Shown: positions 55,179 to 64,000, counted from the first letter of the stretch. The stretch: 64,000 bases of DNA from Streptomyces sp. Je 1-332 (GCF_040730185.1 NZ_CP160402.1:806001-870000); one strand, 5' to 3'. Notes: generated from the letters alone by a model not told the origin. Numbers and translations are program-made.

Positions 55179-56527
55179 GCGGCGCTCCCTCCCTCGGTGG
55201 CGGATCTGCCTTCCATCGGGTTCTTCATCGCGACCAGCTGTTCGAGTACGTCCTTCATGCGCCGCGCGGTGGCATCGGGCTTGGCGGAGCCGACGTTGGC
55301 GGAGGCGATGACGGGGCCGATGCGCTGGGCGAGCAGGCCGGTGGAGCCCGCGAACCAGGCCGAGGGTTCGACCGCCATGTGGTCCATCGCGGAGACGTAC
55401 TCGGACTGCGGCTTGAGGGCCAGGTACTTCTTGTCGTCGAGCGTCGGCAGATGGGCGGGGATGTGGCCGCCGCGTGCCCATGCGGTGGCGTTCTTGACGA
55501 CGTACGCGGCCAGTTGGTGCGCGCCCTCGTTGGTGGCGCCGCCGCGCCGCGACTGGTGGGGCAGGACGAAGCAGTGCGACTCGGTGTGGGTGGCGGGCCT
55601 GCCGAAGACGGGCGGCAGGGGGGTCGCGCCGTACTTCAGCTTCGCGCCACTGAAGACGGGCACCGACCAGTTGCCCTCCCAGGTGAAGGCGGAACCGTTC
55701 ACGAAGGCCTCGGCGTCCGCGATGCCGATCGCGGTGGAGAAGCCGTCGGTCAGATGCCGGCGCAGGAACTCCAGGACCTGGGTGGCCTTGTCGGTTTCGA
55801 AGGTGACGTCCCGGCCGTCGGCGCTGAGGCAGGTGCCGCCGAGCTGGGTGTAGAAGGACAGGAAGAACCACCAGGAGAAGTTCGGCTCGTCGGCCTTGAT
55901 GCCGATGGTGTGGACGTCGCCCTTGACGGCTTTCTTCGCGGCCTTGAGCGCCTTGAACCACTCCTCGGGCGAGGTCACATCGGCCAGATCGCCGTCGGCG
56001 TCGAGCAGTCCCGCCTTCTGGCAGATGTCCTTGCGGTAGAAGCAGAGCTGGGCGTGGATGTCGAGGGGAAGCCCGTAGAGCTTGCCGTCGATCAGGGCGC
56101 GCTTCCACAGCACCGGGTCGAAGTCCGCTTCGCGCACACCGTACTTGGCGAGCAGCCGCACGTCCCAGGGGTCGAGAAGCTGTCCGGGAGCGAAGCCGGG
56201 AATCCGGCCCAGGTGCATCACCGCGAGGTCCGGGGCGCGATTCCCCGAGGCGGCCATCGCGAGCTTGGTGTAGTACGGGTTGCCCCACTGGAGGGTCGAG
56301 TCCTTGACGTCGGCCCGGGGGTTCGCGGCGCGGAACGCGTCAAGCATCGCGATCATGTTGGCGCCGTCGCCGCCGGAGAACAGGTTCCAGTAGCGGACCC
56401 GTACGTCCGCGTCCGACGCGATCGCGGACGCGCTGCGATTCGCGGCGGCGAGTCCGAAGCTGCCCGCGACGGCGAGCGCTCCGATGGAGCCGAGCACACC
56501 TCGTCGGCTGGGGAGGGGTGGTGACAT
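55175..56527 (-). CDS. ABC sugar-binding protein with Tat signal and no lipobox
   Basis: The 450-residue protein is a family 1 solute-binding protein. The signal has the Tat pattern SRRGVLGSIGALAVAGSFGLAAA, but unlike most Gram-positive binding proteins it has no lipobox Cys; the first Cys is near residue 163. Cleavage near SASA would release it, unless the signal stays as an anchor. VRVRYWNLFSGGDGANM opens the mature part and YGLPLDIHAQLCFYRKD is a ligand segment. A promoter at 56580-56608 and a near-consensus operator lie upstream. Confidence 0.87.
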   Translation of the reverse strand: MSPPLPSRRGVLGSIGALAVAGSFGLAAANRSASAIASDADVRVRYWNLFSGGDGANMIAMLDAFRAANPRADVKDSTLQWGNPYYTKLAMAASGNRAPDLAVMHLGRIPGFAPGQLLDPWDVRLLAKYGVREADFDPVLWKRALIDGKLYGLPLDIHAQLCFYRKDICQKAGLLDADGDLADVTSPEEWFKALKAAKKAVKGDVHTIGIKADEPNFSWWFFLSFYTQLGGTCLSADGRDVTFETDKATQVLEFLRRHLTDGFSTAIGIADAEAFVNGSAFTWEGNWSVPVFSGAKLKYGATPLPPVFGRPATHTESHCFVLPHQSRRGGATNEGAHQLAAYVVKNATAWARGGHIPAHLPTLDDKKYLALKPQSEYVSAMDHMAVEPSAWFAGSTGLLAQRIGPVIASANVGSAKPDATARRMKDVLEQLVAMKNPMEGRSATEGGSAA

Positions 56528-56541
56528 TGCGGCTCACTTCT

Positions 56542-56557
56542 GTTCGATATTTCGAAT
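56542..56557. promoter_or_regulatory. Shared operator motif before binding-protein gene
   Basis: Read on the minus strand, ATTCGAAATATCGAAC matches the consensus at 15 of 16 positions. It sits between the -10 box and the start codon of the importer operon. Confidence 0.65.
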
Positions 56558-56579
56558 GCTGCTCGCAACTTCGAACGGG

Positions 56580-56608
56580 ACCGTAAGGTCGAACGCGGGG
56601 CCAGTCAA
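56580..56608 (-). promoter_or_regulatory. Promoter of arabino-oligosaccharide importer
   Basis: On the minus strand TTGACT and TACGGT are separated by 17 bases. The predicted start of transcription lies about 15 bases before the operator motif. Confidence 0.6.
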
Positions 56609-56656
56609 CGGTTCGGACAGGGTCGGCGGCGAAGTCCCGTGAATTACGCGCGAGTT

Positions 56657-56672
56657 GTTCGAGATCGCGAAC
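56657..56672. promoter_or_regulatory. Shared operator motif, middle copy
   Basis: GTTCGAGATCGCGAAC matches the consensus at 13 of 16 positions and keeps the GTTCG/CGAAC arms. It lies midway between the two divergent promoters. Confidence 0.45.
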
Positions 56673-56708
56673 CCCGGCAGTTCACCTCGGCCACTCCTGC
56701 GCGATGCG

Positions 56709-56737
56709 TTGACGCGCCGCTCCCCGCTATCTAAGTT
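56709..56737 (+). promoter_or_regulatory. Promoter of secreted GH51 gene
   Basis: TTGACG at 56709-56714 and TAAGTT at 56732-56737, 17 bases apart, precede the GH51 start by about 80 bases. Confidence 0.6.
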
Positions 56738-56759
56738 GCCGTTCGACCCACGGATCAGC

Positions 56760-56775
56760 GTTCGAAATATCGCAC
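56760..56775. promoter_or_regulatory. Shared operator motif before secreted GH51 gene
   Basis: GTTCGAAATATCGCAC matches the consensus at 15 of 16 positions and lies just downstream of the expected transcription start. Confidence 0.65.
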
Positions 56776-56814
56776 ATCTGTCGCGCAAGACTGTCGCACA
56801 AGACTGGGGTACGC

Positions 56815-59298
56815 ATGGCACGCAGACGATGGAGGCTCGGGCTCACCCTGGGGGCCCTGCTCGCCGGAACGCTCGCCGCGGGACCCACCGCCGCGGCCGA
56901 GCCCACCGACTACACCATCGACGTCGACACGGCCCGCACCGGCGCGAAGATCGACGACTCGATGTACGGCGTCTTCTACGAGGACATCAACCGCGCGGCG
57001 GACGGCGGCCTCTACGCCGAACTCGTCCAGAACCGCTCCTTCGAGTACTCCACCGCGGACAACGCGGCCTACACGCCGCTGACTTCGTGGGACGCGTCGG
57101 GTGCCGTGAAGGTGGTGGACGACGACGGCCGCCTCAACGCCCGTAACCGCAACTACCTCTCCCTGGAGGGCGGTTCGGCCGTCAGCAACTCCGGCTACAA
57201 CACCGGCATCGCGGTCACCAAGGGCAAGCGCTACGACTTCTCGGTGTGGGCCCGCACCGGCGGCGACCGGAAGGCACCGCTGACCCTCGGCCTGCGCGAC
57301 GCTTCCGGCGACCTTGCCCCGGTCCGCCGCGTCACCGCGCGCGGCGGCTGGGCGAAGTACCAGGCCTCCTTCACCGCGGACCGCACCTCGGCAACCGGCC
57401 GGCTCACCGTGGCCTCGGGCGCCCCCGTCGCGCTCGACGAGATCTCCCTCTTCCCGCGCGACACCTACAAGGGGCGCGCGAACGGTCTGCGCAAGGACCT
57501 CGCCGAGAAGATCGCCGACCTGGACCCCGGCTTCCTGCGCTTCCCCGGCGGCTGCCTGGTCAACACCGGCTCCCACGAGGCGTACGACGAGACGTCCGGC
57601 TGGCAGCGCAAGCGCTCCTACCAGTGGAAGGACACCATCGGGCCGGTCGAGCAGCGCGCCACGAACGCAAACTTCTGGGACTACAACCAGAGTTACGGAC
57701 TCGGGTACTACGAGTACTTCCAGTTCGCCGAGGACACCGGCGCCATGCCGCTGCCCGTCGTGCCCGCCCTGGTGACCGGCTGCGGCGAGAACAAGGCGAC
57801 CGACGACCCGGCCCTCCTCAAGCGGCACATCCAGGACACCCTGGACCTGATCGAGTTCGCCAACGGCCCGGCGACGAGCGAGTGGGGCAAGAAGCGGGCG
57901 GCGATGGGCCACCCGAAGCCCTTCCGCCTCACCCACCTGGAGGTCGGCAACGAAGAGAACCTCCCCGAGGAGTTCTTCGCCCGCTTCAAGGAGTTCCGCG
58001 CGGCCATCGAGGCGAAGTACCCTGACATCACCGTCATCTCCAACTCCGGCCCCGACGACAGCGGTTCGGTCTTCGACAAGGCCTGGCAGCTGAACCGCGA
58101 CGCGGGCGTGGCCATGGTCGACGAGCACTACTACAACAGCCCGCAGTGGTTCCTGGAGAACAACGACCGCTACGACTCCTACGACCGGCAGGGCCCGAAG
58201 GTCTTCCTCGGCGAGTACGCGTCGCAGGGCAACAAGTTCTCCAACGCCCTGTCCGAAGCGGCCTTCATGACCGGCCTTGAACGCAACGCCGACGTCGTCA
58301 AGCTCGCCTCGTACGCCCCGCTGCTCGCCAACGAGGACTACGTCCAGTGGAAGCCGAACATGATCTGGTACGACAACGACCAGTCATGGGGCTCGGCCAA
58401 CTACGAGACGCAGAAGCTCTTCATGCGCAACGTCGGCGACGAGGTCGTGCCGTCCACGGCCTCCGGTACCCCGGCCACGTCCGGTCCCATCACCGGCGCC
58501 GTCGGCCTGTCCACGTGGGCGACCAGCGCCGCGTACGACGACGTGAAGGTCACCGGCGAGGACGGCTCGACGCTCCTGAGCGACGACTTCTCCGGTGGCG
58601 ACGGCCAGTGGAGCAAGGCGGCGGACAAGGGCACGTGGGCCGTCCAGGACGGTGCGTACGTCCAGTCCGACGAAACCGCGGAGAACACCCTGGTCACGGC
58701 GGGCGACAAGAGCTGGCAGAACTACGACCTGAACGTGAAGGCCACCAAGAAGTCCGGCAAGGAGGGCTTCATGGTCGCCTTCGGGGTCAAGGACACCGGC
58801 AACCACTACTGGTGGAACCTGGGCGGCTGGAACAACACGCAGTCGGCCGTCGAGAAGAGCGTCGACGGCGCGAAGCAGACCATGGTCCAGGACACGACGA
58901 CCATCGAGACGGACCGCAGCTACGACCTGCGCGTGGAGGTGCGCGGGCGTCAGGTGACCCTCTTCCTCGACGGCAAGAAGTGGGGATCCTTCACGGACGA
59001 CAAGCCGACCGAGCCGTTCCGCCAGGTCGTCACCCGCGACAAGGCCACCGGTGACCTCATCGTCAAGGTCGTCAACGCGCAGGGCTCGGATGCCCGCACC
59101 AAGATCGCCCTCGGCGCGGCCACGAAGGTGGGCCCGAGCGCCAGGGTGACCACGCTCGCCGCCGACCCGGCCGCGGAGAACACGAAGGACGCAACGCCGG
59201 TGAAGCCGGTGACCTCGACGTTCAGGGGCGTGTCCGAGACGTTCTCGTACACCTTCCCGGCGAACTCGATCACCTTCATGAGGGTCAGAACCGACTGA
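56815..59298 (+). CDS. Secreted GH51 alpha-L-arabinofuranosidase with accessory domains
   Basis: The 827-residue protein has a signal peptide (about 1-27, [18 protein letters not shown]). A GH51-type barrel is interrupted by a carbohydrate-binding-like insert (about 85-215, [15 protein letters not shown] to ISLFPRD). Acid/base Glu is in [15 protein letters not shown] and the nucleophile Glu in [12 protein letters not shown] second beta-sandwich of LamG/CBM66-like look lies near 560-745 ([26 protein letters not shown]), and the protein ends with the GH51 sandwich strand ([11 protein letters not shown]). It would release arabinose from arabinan or arabinoxylan outside the cell. Confidence 0.9.
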   Translation: MARRRWRLGLTLGALLAGTLAAGPTAAAEPTDYTIDVDTARTGAKIDDSMYGVFYEDINRAADGGLYAELVQNRSFEYSTADNAAYTPLTSWDASGAVKVVDDDGRLNARNRNYLSLEGGSAVSNSGYNTGIAVTKGKRYDFSVWARTGGDRKAPLTLGLRDASGDLAPVRRVTARGGWAKYQASFTADRTSATGRLTVASGAPVALDEISLFPRDTYKGRANGLRKDLAEKIADLDPGFLRFPGGCLVNTGSHEAYDETSGWQRKRSYQWKDTIGPVEQRATNANFWDYNQSYGLGYYEYFQFAEDTGAMPLPVVPALVTGCGENKATDDPALLKRHIQDTLDLIEFANGPATSEWGKKRAAMGHPKPFRLTHLEVGNEENLPEEFFARFKEFRAAIEAKYPDITVISNSGPDDSGSVFDKAWQLNRDAGVAMVDEHYYNSPQWFLENNDRYDSYDRQGPKVFLGEYASQGNKFSNALSEAAFMTGLERNADVVKLASYAPLLANEDYVQWKPNMIWYDNDQSWGSANYETQKLFMRNVGDEVVPSTASGTPATSGPITGAVGLSTWATSAAYDDVKVTGEDGSTLLSDDFSGGDGQWSKAADKGTWAVQDGAYVQSDETAENTLVTAGDKSWQNYDLNVKATKKSGKEGFMVAFGVKDTGNHYWWNLGGWNNTQSAVEKSVDGAKQTMVQDTTTIETDRSYDLRVEVRGRQVTLFLDGKKWGSFTDDKPTEPFRQVVTRDKATGDLIVKVVNAQGSDARTKIALGAATKVGPSARVTTLAADPAAENTKDATPVKPVTSTFRGVSETFSYTFPANSITFMRVRTD

Positions 59299-59425
59299 AG
59301 AAGATCGTCCGGCGCGGCGCGTGCCCTGGGCACAAACGCCGTCATGCCTGGTCAAACGGGCTGAGGCGGACTCTTCGGGGGGTTCGGTTGGCGGGTGGGG
59401 ACAGGGCAATGACAGGATGAGGACC

Positions 59426-59923
59426 ATGACAATCAAGGCTTATTTCGACATCACCATCGACGGCAAGCCCGAAGGCCGCATCACGTTCAACCTCTTCGAC
59501 GACGTCGTGCCGAAGACCGCGGAGAACTTCCGCGCGCTCGCCACCGGCGAGCAGGGCTTCGGCTACGCGGGCTCGAAGTTCCACCGCGTCATCCCGGACT
59601 TCATGCTCCAGGGTGGCGACTTCACCGCCGGCAACGGCACCGGCGGCAAGAGCATCTACGGCGCGAAGTTCCCCGACGAGAACTTCCAGCTCAAGCACAC
59701 CAAGCCGGGCCTGCTCTCGATGGCCAACGCCGGCCCGAACTCGAACGGCTCGCAGTTCTTCATCACCACGGTCGTCACGAGCTGGCTCGACGGCAAGCAC
59801 GTGGTCTTCGGTGAGGTCGCGGACGAGGACAGCATGGCCCTCGTCAAGAAGATCGAGAGCTTCGGCTCGCAGTCGGGCGCCACCAAGGCCGAGATCGCCA
59901 TCTCCGCCTCGGGCACCCTCTAG
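59426..59923 (+). CDS. Cyclophilin-type peptidyl-prolyl isomerase
   Basis: The 165-residue cytosolic protein is a cyclophilin, the usual length of Streptomyces Cyp[17 protein letters not shown] carries the catalytic Arg, and [23 protein letters not shown] is the cyclosporin-binding face with the conserved Trp. It catalyses proline cis-trans isomerisation in protein folding. AGGATGAGG precedes the ATG; an in-frame ATG nine bases earlier is possible. It has no visible tie to the arabinan genes. Confidence 0.93.
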   Translation: MTIKAYFDITIDGKPEGRITFNLFDDVVPKTAENFRALATGEQGFGYAGSKFHRVIPDFMLQGGDFTAGNGTGGKSIYGAKFPDENFQLKHTKPGLLSMANAGPNSNGSQFFITTVVTSWLDGKHVVFGEVADEDSMALVKKIESFGSQSGATKAEIAISASGTL

Positions 59924-59963
59924 CACCCTCTAGCACCCCTGGTACCCCTGGCACCTGGTGCAT

Positions 59964-59991
59964 GAGCCCCCGCCCCACCGGGCGGGGGCTC
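59964..59991 (+). terminator. Stem-loop terminator after cyclophilin gene
   Basis: GAGCCCCCGCC and GGCGGGGGCTC form perfect 11-base arms around a six-base loop, 40 bases after the stop. Confidence 0.8.
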
Positions 59992-59994
59992 ACC

Positions 59995-60040
59995 CATGCC
60001 CGCCATGCCCGCCATGCCCCCACGCCCGCCATGCCCCCAC
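59995..60040. repeat. Short tandem repeat
   Basis: Four imperfect copies of a CATGCCCGC-like unit lie between the cyclophilin terminator and the GH127 remnant. Confidence 0.6.
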
Positions 60041-60114
60041 GGATACGGTCGACCTCTCCCGCGCGCCGGGCGCCCCACGGTAGCGTCAGCGGCACCAGCT
60101 GATGTCCGAACGAT

Positions 60115-60130
60115 GTTCTGGATATCGAAC
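60115..60130. promoter_or_regulatory. Shared operator motif before GH127 remnant
   Basis: GTTCTGGATATCGAAC matches the consensus at 13 of 16 positions with both GTTC/GAAC arms intact. It lies 28 bases before the remnant's start. Confidence 0.5.
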
Positions 60131-60157
60131 GCGCCCTGGCACCGAGGAATGGCACGC

Positions 60158-60894
60158 ATGCCCGATCTCACGCCCCCGGACATACCCCCGAGTCCCCCTG
60201 ACCCCCTAGGGCCGCCCGGCGCCCCCGGCCCGGACACCTCTCAGGGGCCGATCCGGCTTCGCGCCAACGCCCCCACCGTCCTGCGCCCAGCGGCCACCGC
60301 ACGGATCATCGGCGGCTTCTGGGCCGGCCGGCGACGCACCAACGCCTCGGTGAGCATTCCGCAGGGGCCCGAGCACCTCCGGTCGAGACGGACTACCCGT
60401 GGAAGGGCCGCGTCACGGTCACCGTCGACGCGGCGCCGGCTGACCGCGACTGGACGTTCTCGTTGCGCATCCCCTCCTGGTGCACCGAGTTCACGGTGTC
60501 CGCGCCGGACGGGCAGGACCGCGCCGAGGCCGACGGGGGCTGGCTTCCCGACAAGCGGGTCGTCCTGGATCTCGCCCTCGACGTGCGGCTCACGGAGCCG
60601 GCCCCACGGGTGGACGCCGTGCGCGGCTGCCTGGCCATCGAACGCGGGCCCCTCGTGTACTGCCTGGAGAGCGTCGACCAGCGGCCCGGCCTGCGCCTGG
60701 ACGAGGTGACGCTGACGCCCGCCGTCCGCACCGTCGCCGAACACCGCCCGGACCTCCTGGGTGGCGTCACGGTCGTCACGACCACCGGCCACCGACGCTC
60801 GGACGGGGCGCCGATTCCGCTGACGGCGGTGCCCTACCACGCATGGGCGAACCGGGAGGACGGCGCCATGCGGGTCTGGATCCCACGGAGCTGA
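60158..60894 (+). pseudogene. GH127 beta-L-arabinofuranosidase, internal deletion and frameshift
   Basis: The first 75 or so codons (RANAPTVLRPAATARIIGGFWAGRRRTNASVSIPQGPEHL) match the N-terminus of GH127 (DUF1680) enzymes. From about 60385 the reading frame changes and encodes the family's C-terminal part (PVETDYPWKGRVTVTVD, FSLRIPSWC, RGPLVYCLESVD, AVPYHAWANREDGAMRVWIP). The catalytic domain between, roughly 400 residues of a usual 600-650, is missing. ATG 60158 has GAGGA nine bases upstream and an operator copy before it, so the intact gene was probably regulated with the arabinan genes. The remnant cannot be active. Confidence 0.85.
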
Positions 60895-60961
60895 CGGATG
60901 AGCGCACCCTCACCCGCGCACGTATGTACGGAAGACACCACCCTCCCCCAGGAGCCCTTCC

Positions 60962-62161
60962 ATGACAGACGCGGGCACCGTCACCGCTCTCTTCCGCGCG
61001 TCCACCGCGCACAGCCCCTCGTACTCCGCGCTCAACAGGGCGGCGGACGGCGGGCGTCCGCTCGTCGACTTCTGCGTCCCGTGCAATCCGTACTTCCCCA
61101 CGCCCGAGATGTACGAGGAGCTCGGCGGGCGGCTGCGGGACATCCTCACGTACTACCCGAGCGACGCGGACACCATCACCGCCGAGCTCAGTGCGGTGCT
61201 CGGGCTCAATCCGCAGACCGTCGTGATGGGCAACGGCTCGACCGAACTCATCACCTGGATCGACCACTTGCTGGTGCGCGACGCGCTCGCGGTTCCCGTA
61301 CCGACGTTCGGGCGGTGGACCGACCAGTCGATGGAGACCGGCAAGCGGGTCGACATGTACCTCCTTCCGGAGGCCGACGGCTTCGCGCTCGACCCGGCGG
61401 CCTTCGTCGACTTCGTGCGGGCCCGCGGCTCCCGCACGGCAGTCATCTGCAACCCCAACAACCCCGACGGAGGCATGCTGCCGCGCCGCTCCGTGCTCGC
61501 CCTGCTCGACGCGCTGCAAAACCTCGACCTGGTCGTCGTGGACGAGTCGTTCCTGGAGTTCGCCGACGCGGGACCGGAGTCGAGCGTCGCCGACCAGGCG
61601 GTCCTGCGGCCCAACGTCATCGTGCTGCGCAGCCTCGGCAAGAACTTCGGACTGCACGGCGTGCGCTTCGGCTATCTCGTCGCCAATCCGGGCCTCGCGG
61701 GCCGGGTGCGCGCCGCACTGCCGAAATGGAACCTCAACTCCTTCGCGGAGACCGTGGTGTTCATGCTGAGACAGCACCGCCACGCCTACGACCTGAGCCT
61801 GCGTCAGGTGCGCCGCGACCGCCAGGAGATGATCTGGCACCTCGGCCGGTTCCCCGGACTCACCAGCTATCCCTCGCAGGGGAACTTCGTGTACGTGCGG
61901 CTGCCCGAGGGCGTCGACGGAGCGGTCCTGCGGGACCGGCTGCTGGCGGAGCACGGCATCCTCGTCCGCGAGTGCGGCAACAAGATCGGCAGCTCCAGCC
62001 GCTTCCTGCGCCTGGTGGTCCGCCCGCCGGTCGACGTACAGCCCCTGATCAGTAGCCTGGAACAAACGCTGTACGCGACCGGCGGAACCAACCCTGGCCT
62101 CCTGCCGGTCCCCTACGCCTCGGGGAACCCCGCGGTGGACCGGCTGGTGATGCGGGCCTGA
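60962..62161 (+). CDS. PLP aminotransferase of HisC/CobD type
   Basis: The 399-residue protein is a fold-type I class I/II aminotransferase nearest to histidinol-phosphate aminotransferase and CobD. VVMGNGSTELI binds PLP phosphate, VICNPNNPDGG is the ring-binding loop, VVDESFLEFA has the Asp, and VLRSLGKNFGLHGVRFGYL holds the Schiff-base Lys. No his, cob or phosphonate genes are near, so the substrate is unknown. AGGAG lies eight bases before the ATG. It converges on the GH53 gene with a nine-base gap. Confidence 0.83.
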   Translation: MTDAGTVTALFRASTAHSPSYSALNRAADGGRPLVDFCVPCNPYFPTPEMYEELGGRLRDILTYYPSDADTITAELSAVLGLNPQTVVMGNGSTELITWIDHLLVRDALAVPVPTFGRWTDQSMETGKRVDMYLLPEADGFALDPAAFVDFVRARGSRTAVICNPNNPDGGMLPRRSVLALLDALQNLDLVVVDESFLEFADAGPESSVADQAVLRPNVIVLRSLGKNFGLHGVRFGYLVANPGLAGRVRAALPKWNLNSFAETVVFMLRQHRHAYDLSLRQVRRDRQEMIWHLGRFPGLTSYPSQGNFVYVRLPEGVDGAVLRDRLLAEHGILVRECGNKIGSSSRFLRLVVRPPVDVQPLISSLEQTLYATGGTNPGLLPVPYASGNPAVDRLVMRA

Positions 62162-62170
62162 GCCCCCGAC

Positions 62171-63727
62171 TCAACGGTGCGTGAACGCGCCCATCGCCTC
62201 GGTGGGCACTCCGTCGTAGTCGAAGAGTGCCTGGTTCTCCCAGGCGTTGCCCGTCGAGGGGTCCGTCGGATCCCAGCCGTTGCCCTTGACGGCGGTCCAG
62301 GTGGCGTCCCACCAGAAGACACCCAGGCCCCGGCCGGACGGAACCGCCTCCACGACGCTCTGGATGTCGCGGAACCATGCCGCCTGGCCCGCCTCGGTGG
62401 CGGGGTAGCCGCCGACGAGTTCGTCGGACCTGTCGATGACGTCCTCCCAGCCGTCGTCGCTGCCCAGGCGGAAGGGGTAGGCCGTCTCGGCGACGAAGAG
62501 CGGCCTGGCATAGCGCGCCGCGAGATCATCGAGGTTGGCCTGCAGGTCGGACAGGGCGCCGTGCCAGTAGCCGTAGAAGGAAAGGCCGATGACGTCGAAC
62601 GGCACGTTGCGGGAGACCGCGTTGTCGAACCATCTGCGGTACAGGCTGTTGTCGCCGCCGTTGGCGAGGTGGAGAGCGACCCGCGTACTCGACGAGACGT
62701 CCTTGGCGGCCGTCGCGCCCGCCGTCAGCAGACCCGCCAGCTGCGCCCAGTCGGATGTCGAACCGGCCGGCCACAGCATGCCGCCGTTCAGCTCGTTGCC
62801 GATCTGCACCATGTCCGCGGTGGTGCCCTGCGCCTTGAGTGCGTTCAGGACGTCGTACGTGTGGTCGTACACGTCGGTCTTCAACTGGGCGTACGAGTGC
62901 CCCGACCAGGCCGAGGGGATCGTCTGGGCGCCCGGGTCGGTCCAGGTGTCGGAGTAGTGGAAGTCGACGAGGAGCTTCATGCCGTGTGCCTTGACGCGCT
63001 TGGCCACGGTGAGGACGCGACCCTTGTCGCAGTATCCGTCGGCGGGGTCGACCCACACCCGCAGGCGGGCGTAGTTCATCCCGGCGGACTTCAGTACGGC
63101 GAGGGCGTCAGCGGTGGCGCCCGAGCCGGTGCGGTACACGCCGCCGAAGTCCTCGTTCTTCTTGAGTGAGGAGACGTCAGCACCCTTGACAGAAAGGCCG
63201 GTTGTCCCAGGCGTGAGGGTGATGTCGTCGAAGTTGGCCCAGTTCCCCGCGTGCGCGTCGGAGTACAGGCGCACGGTGCACGCGCCGCCCGTCACCGTGA
63301 CGGAGGTGACGATGCGCAGCCACTTTCCGTTCGGGGTGGGCGGCAGGTCGGTGCGCTGTTCCGTGGAGCCGCTCTTGAGAGCCAGGTACGCGGATCTCTG
63401 TCCGCCGCTGGAGCGGACCCAGGCAGTGAGCGTGTACGTGCCGTTGGTGAGACCGGTGAGGTACTGGTACGTCTCGACCTTGTACGCCGAGGCCGACCAG
63501 TGGGTCAGGCGCCGGCTCCCGGTGCGGCCGCCCGCCTCCGCGAAGGAGGCGGAGGAGGTGCCGTAGGTGCTCCAGCCGGTGGTGCCGCTCTCGAAGCCAC
63601 CGTTGGTGAGGGTGGAAGCGGCGCTCGCCGGCCGTGCGGGCAGGGCCATGGCGGCGGCGCCTCCCAGTGCCGCGGCCAGGGCTGCTCTGCGGGTGGTGCC
63701 TGAGCTGAATGTTCCGTTTCCGTGCAT
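62171..63727 (-). CDS. Secreted GH53 endo-beta-1,4-galactanase with N-terminal CBM
   Basis: The 518-residue protein has a Tat-type signal (TRRAALAAALGGAAAMALPARPASA), an N-terminal beta-sandwich of carbohydrate-binding type (about 38-175, LTNGGFESGTTGW to FDDITLTPG), then the GH53 barrel starting VKGADVSSLKKNED. Acid/base Glu is in VQIGNELNGGM and the nucleophile Glu in LFVAETAYPF. It cuts beta-1,4-galactan of type I arabinogalactan outside the cell. ATG 63727 has AAGGGA nine bases upstream; an ATG 30 bases earlier would extend the signal without support. The gene lies downstream of a beta-galactosidase gene. Confidence 0.92.
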   Translation of the reverse strand: MHGNGTFSSGTTRRAALAAALGGAAAMALPARPASAASTLTNGGFESGTTGWSTYGTSSASFAEAGGRTGSRRLTHWSASAYKVETYQYLTGLTNGTYTLTAWVRSSGGQRSAYLALKSGSTEQRTDLPPTPNGKWLRIVTSVTVTGGACTVRLYSDAHAGNWANFDDITLTPGTTGLSVKGADVSSLKKNEDFGGVYRTGSGATADALAVLKSAGMNYARLRVWVDPADGYCDKGRVLTVAKRVKAHGMKLLVDFHYSDTWTDPGAQTIPSAWSGHSYAQLKTDVYDHTYDVLNALKAQGTTADMVQIGNELNGGMLWPAGSTSDWAQLAGLLTAGATAAKDVSSSTRVALHLANGGDNSLYRRWFDNAVSRNVPFDVIGLSFYGYWHGALSDLQANLDDLAARYARPLFVAETAYPFRLGSDDGWEDVIDRSDELVGGYPATEAGQAAWFRDIQSVVEAVPSGRGLGVFWWDATWTAVKGNGWDPTDPSTGNAWENQALFDYDGVPTEAMGAFTHR

Positions 63728-63790
63728 CGTCGATGTCCCTTCGACTTCGCGGTACATGGGGTCGGGTGAAGTGATCAGATGGGCTTCGGG

Positions 63791-64000
63791 TCAGCCGTCG
63801 AGGCGGACGACCCGAACGGCGCCCGCGGGCACGCCCAGCCGTCCGGCGGCGCGCTCGCCGGTGAGGAGTTCGGTGCCGTGGGCGTCGAGCGGCACTTTGG
63901 CGTCGGTCTCGGTGTGGTTGATGGCGAAGACGTAGCTGCCGGTGTCGCCCCGCCGCGTCACCACCTCGACGTCACGCGGGAGTTCGGGCCCTTCGGTGAC
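63791..64000 (-). CDS. Beta-galactosidase C-terminus (GH42-like), partial
   Basis: Only the last 69 codons are in the window; the gene starts beyond the right edge. VEVVTRRGDTGSYVFAINHTETDAKVPLDAHGTELLTGERAAGRLGVPAGAVRVV matches the C-terminal domain of GH42 beta-galactosidases. It lies 64 bases upstream of the GH53 gene on the same strand, and the pair would degrade galactan to galactose. GH family is inferred from this short end alone. Confidence 0.7.
   Translation of the reverse strand, partial: VTEGPELPRDVEVVTRRGDTGSYVFAINHTETDAKVPLDAHGTELLTGERAAGRLGVPAGAVRVVRLDG

Noticed and set aside
59995..60040. Possible origin or iteron cluster from repeated CATGCCCGC units
   Set aside because: Only four short GC-rich copies are present with no AT-rich region or replication gene; simple slippage explains them.
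59996..60709. A 237-codon gene as read in one frame before the aminotransferase
   Set aside because: Only its middle part resembles a protein (GH127 N-terminus); the end is out-of-frame noise over the GH127 C-terminal coding sequence, so it is part of a pseudogene.

Overview
The window is high-GC actinomycete DNA, almost certainly from a Streptomyces chromosome. The evidence is extreme G/C at third codon positions, many GTG and TTG starts, 4-bp stop/start overlaps inside operons, Tat-type signal peptides, and a copy of an inverted repeat familiar from Streptomyces intergenic DNA. I see no rRNA, tRNA, CRISPR array, transposase or phage gene. Function names are read from motifs and remembered families; nothing was searched.

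Positions 1-11677 (all minus strand) hold most of a peptidyl-nucleoside antibiotic cluster. In transcription order it encodes a cytosylglucuronate-synthase-like glycosyltransferase, a BlsE/MilG-like radical SAM enzyme, an unrecognised protein, a lysine/arginine 2,3-aminomutase-like enzyme, a DegT aminotransferase, an ATP-grasp ligase, an MFS exporter, a CHAT caspase-like protein, a guanidino N-methyltransferase-like enzyme, and (cut by the window edge) a thymidylate-synthase-fold enzyme with Asp in the base-reading position. The first six follow the blasticidin S gene order as I remember it; the last resembles the CMP hydroxymethylase of mildiomycin. Together they predict a blasticidin-like nucleoside with 5-hydroxymethylcytosine. 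The CHAT protein is unexplained. This is the best candidate for an undescribed system.

Positions 12122-19302 hold a LysR regulator divergent from a six-gene operon (two FAA-family hydrolases, a cyclase-family hydrolase, an FAD monooxygenase, an amidohydrolase/decarboxylase and an extradiol dioxygenase), an aromatic-ring catabolic route of unknown substrate. A PTS-type dihydroxyacetone kinase (dhaKLM) follows at 19402-21487. Positions 21498-26938 carry a GH75 chitosanase, a fibronectin-III lipoprotein, a membrane-anchored secreted protein, a PadR regulator and a 2,4-dienoyl-CoA reductase.

From 27200 to the right edge the window is mostly plant-polysaccharide and pentose metabolism. 27200-35680 is a sugar ABC importer with a LacI regulator and GH5 and GH3 glycosidases. 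36315-44540 is an IclR regulator divergent from a sugar-acid dehydratase, a zinc dehydrogenase, an unknown protein and a ChvE/MmsAB importer, followed by a secreted aldose epimerase. 45988-49270 is a GntR regulator with a DHDPS-family enzyme and an IlvD/Edd dehydratase, fitting the lower part of a non-phosphorylating L-arabinose pathway. 51812-59298 is an intracellular GH51, an ABC importer and a secreted GH51. A deleted GH127 remnant, a GH53 galactanase and the end of a beta-galactosidase complete an arabinan/arabinogalactan theme. A 16-bp near-palindrome (consensus GTTCGAAATATCGAAC) recurs beside several of these promoters and suggests one regulon across about 23 kb.

Two decayed genes are visible: a 30-codon tail of an ABC exporter overlapping the start of an MFS gene (50603-50695), and the GH127 gene with an internal deletion (60158-60894).
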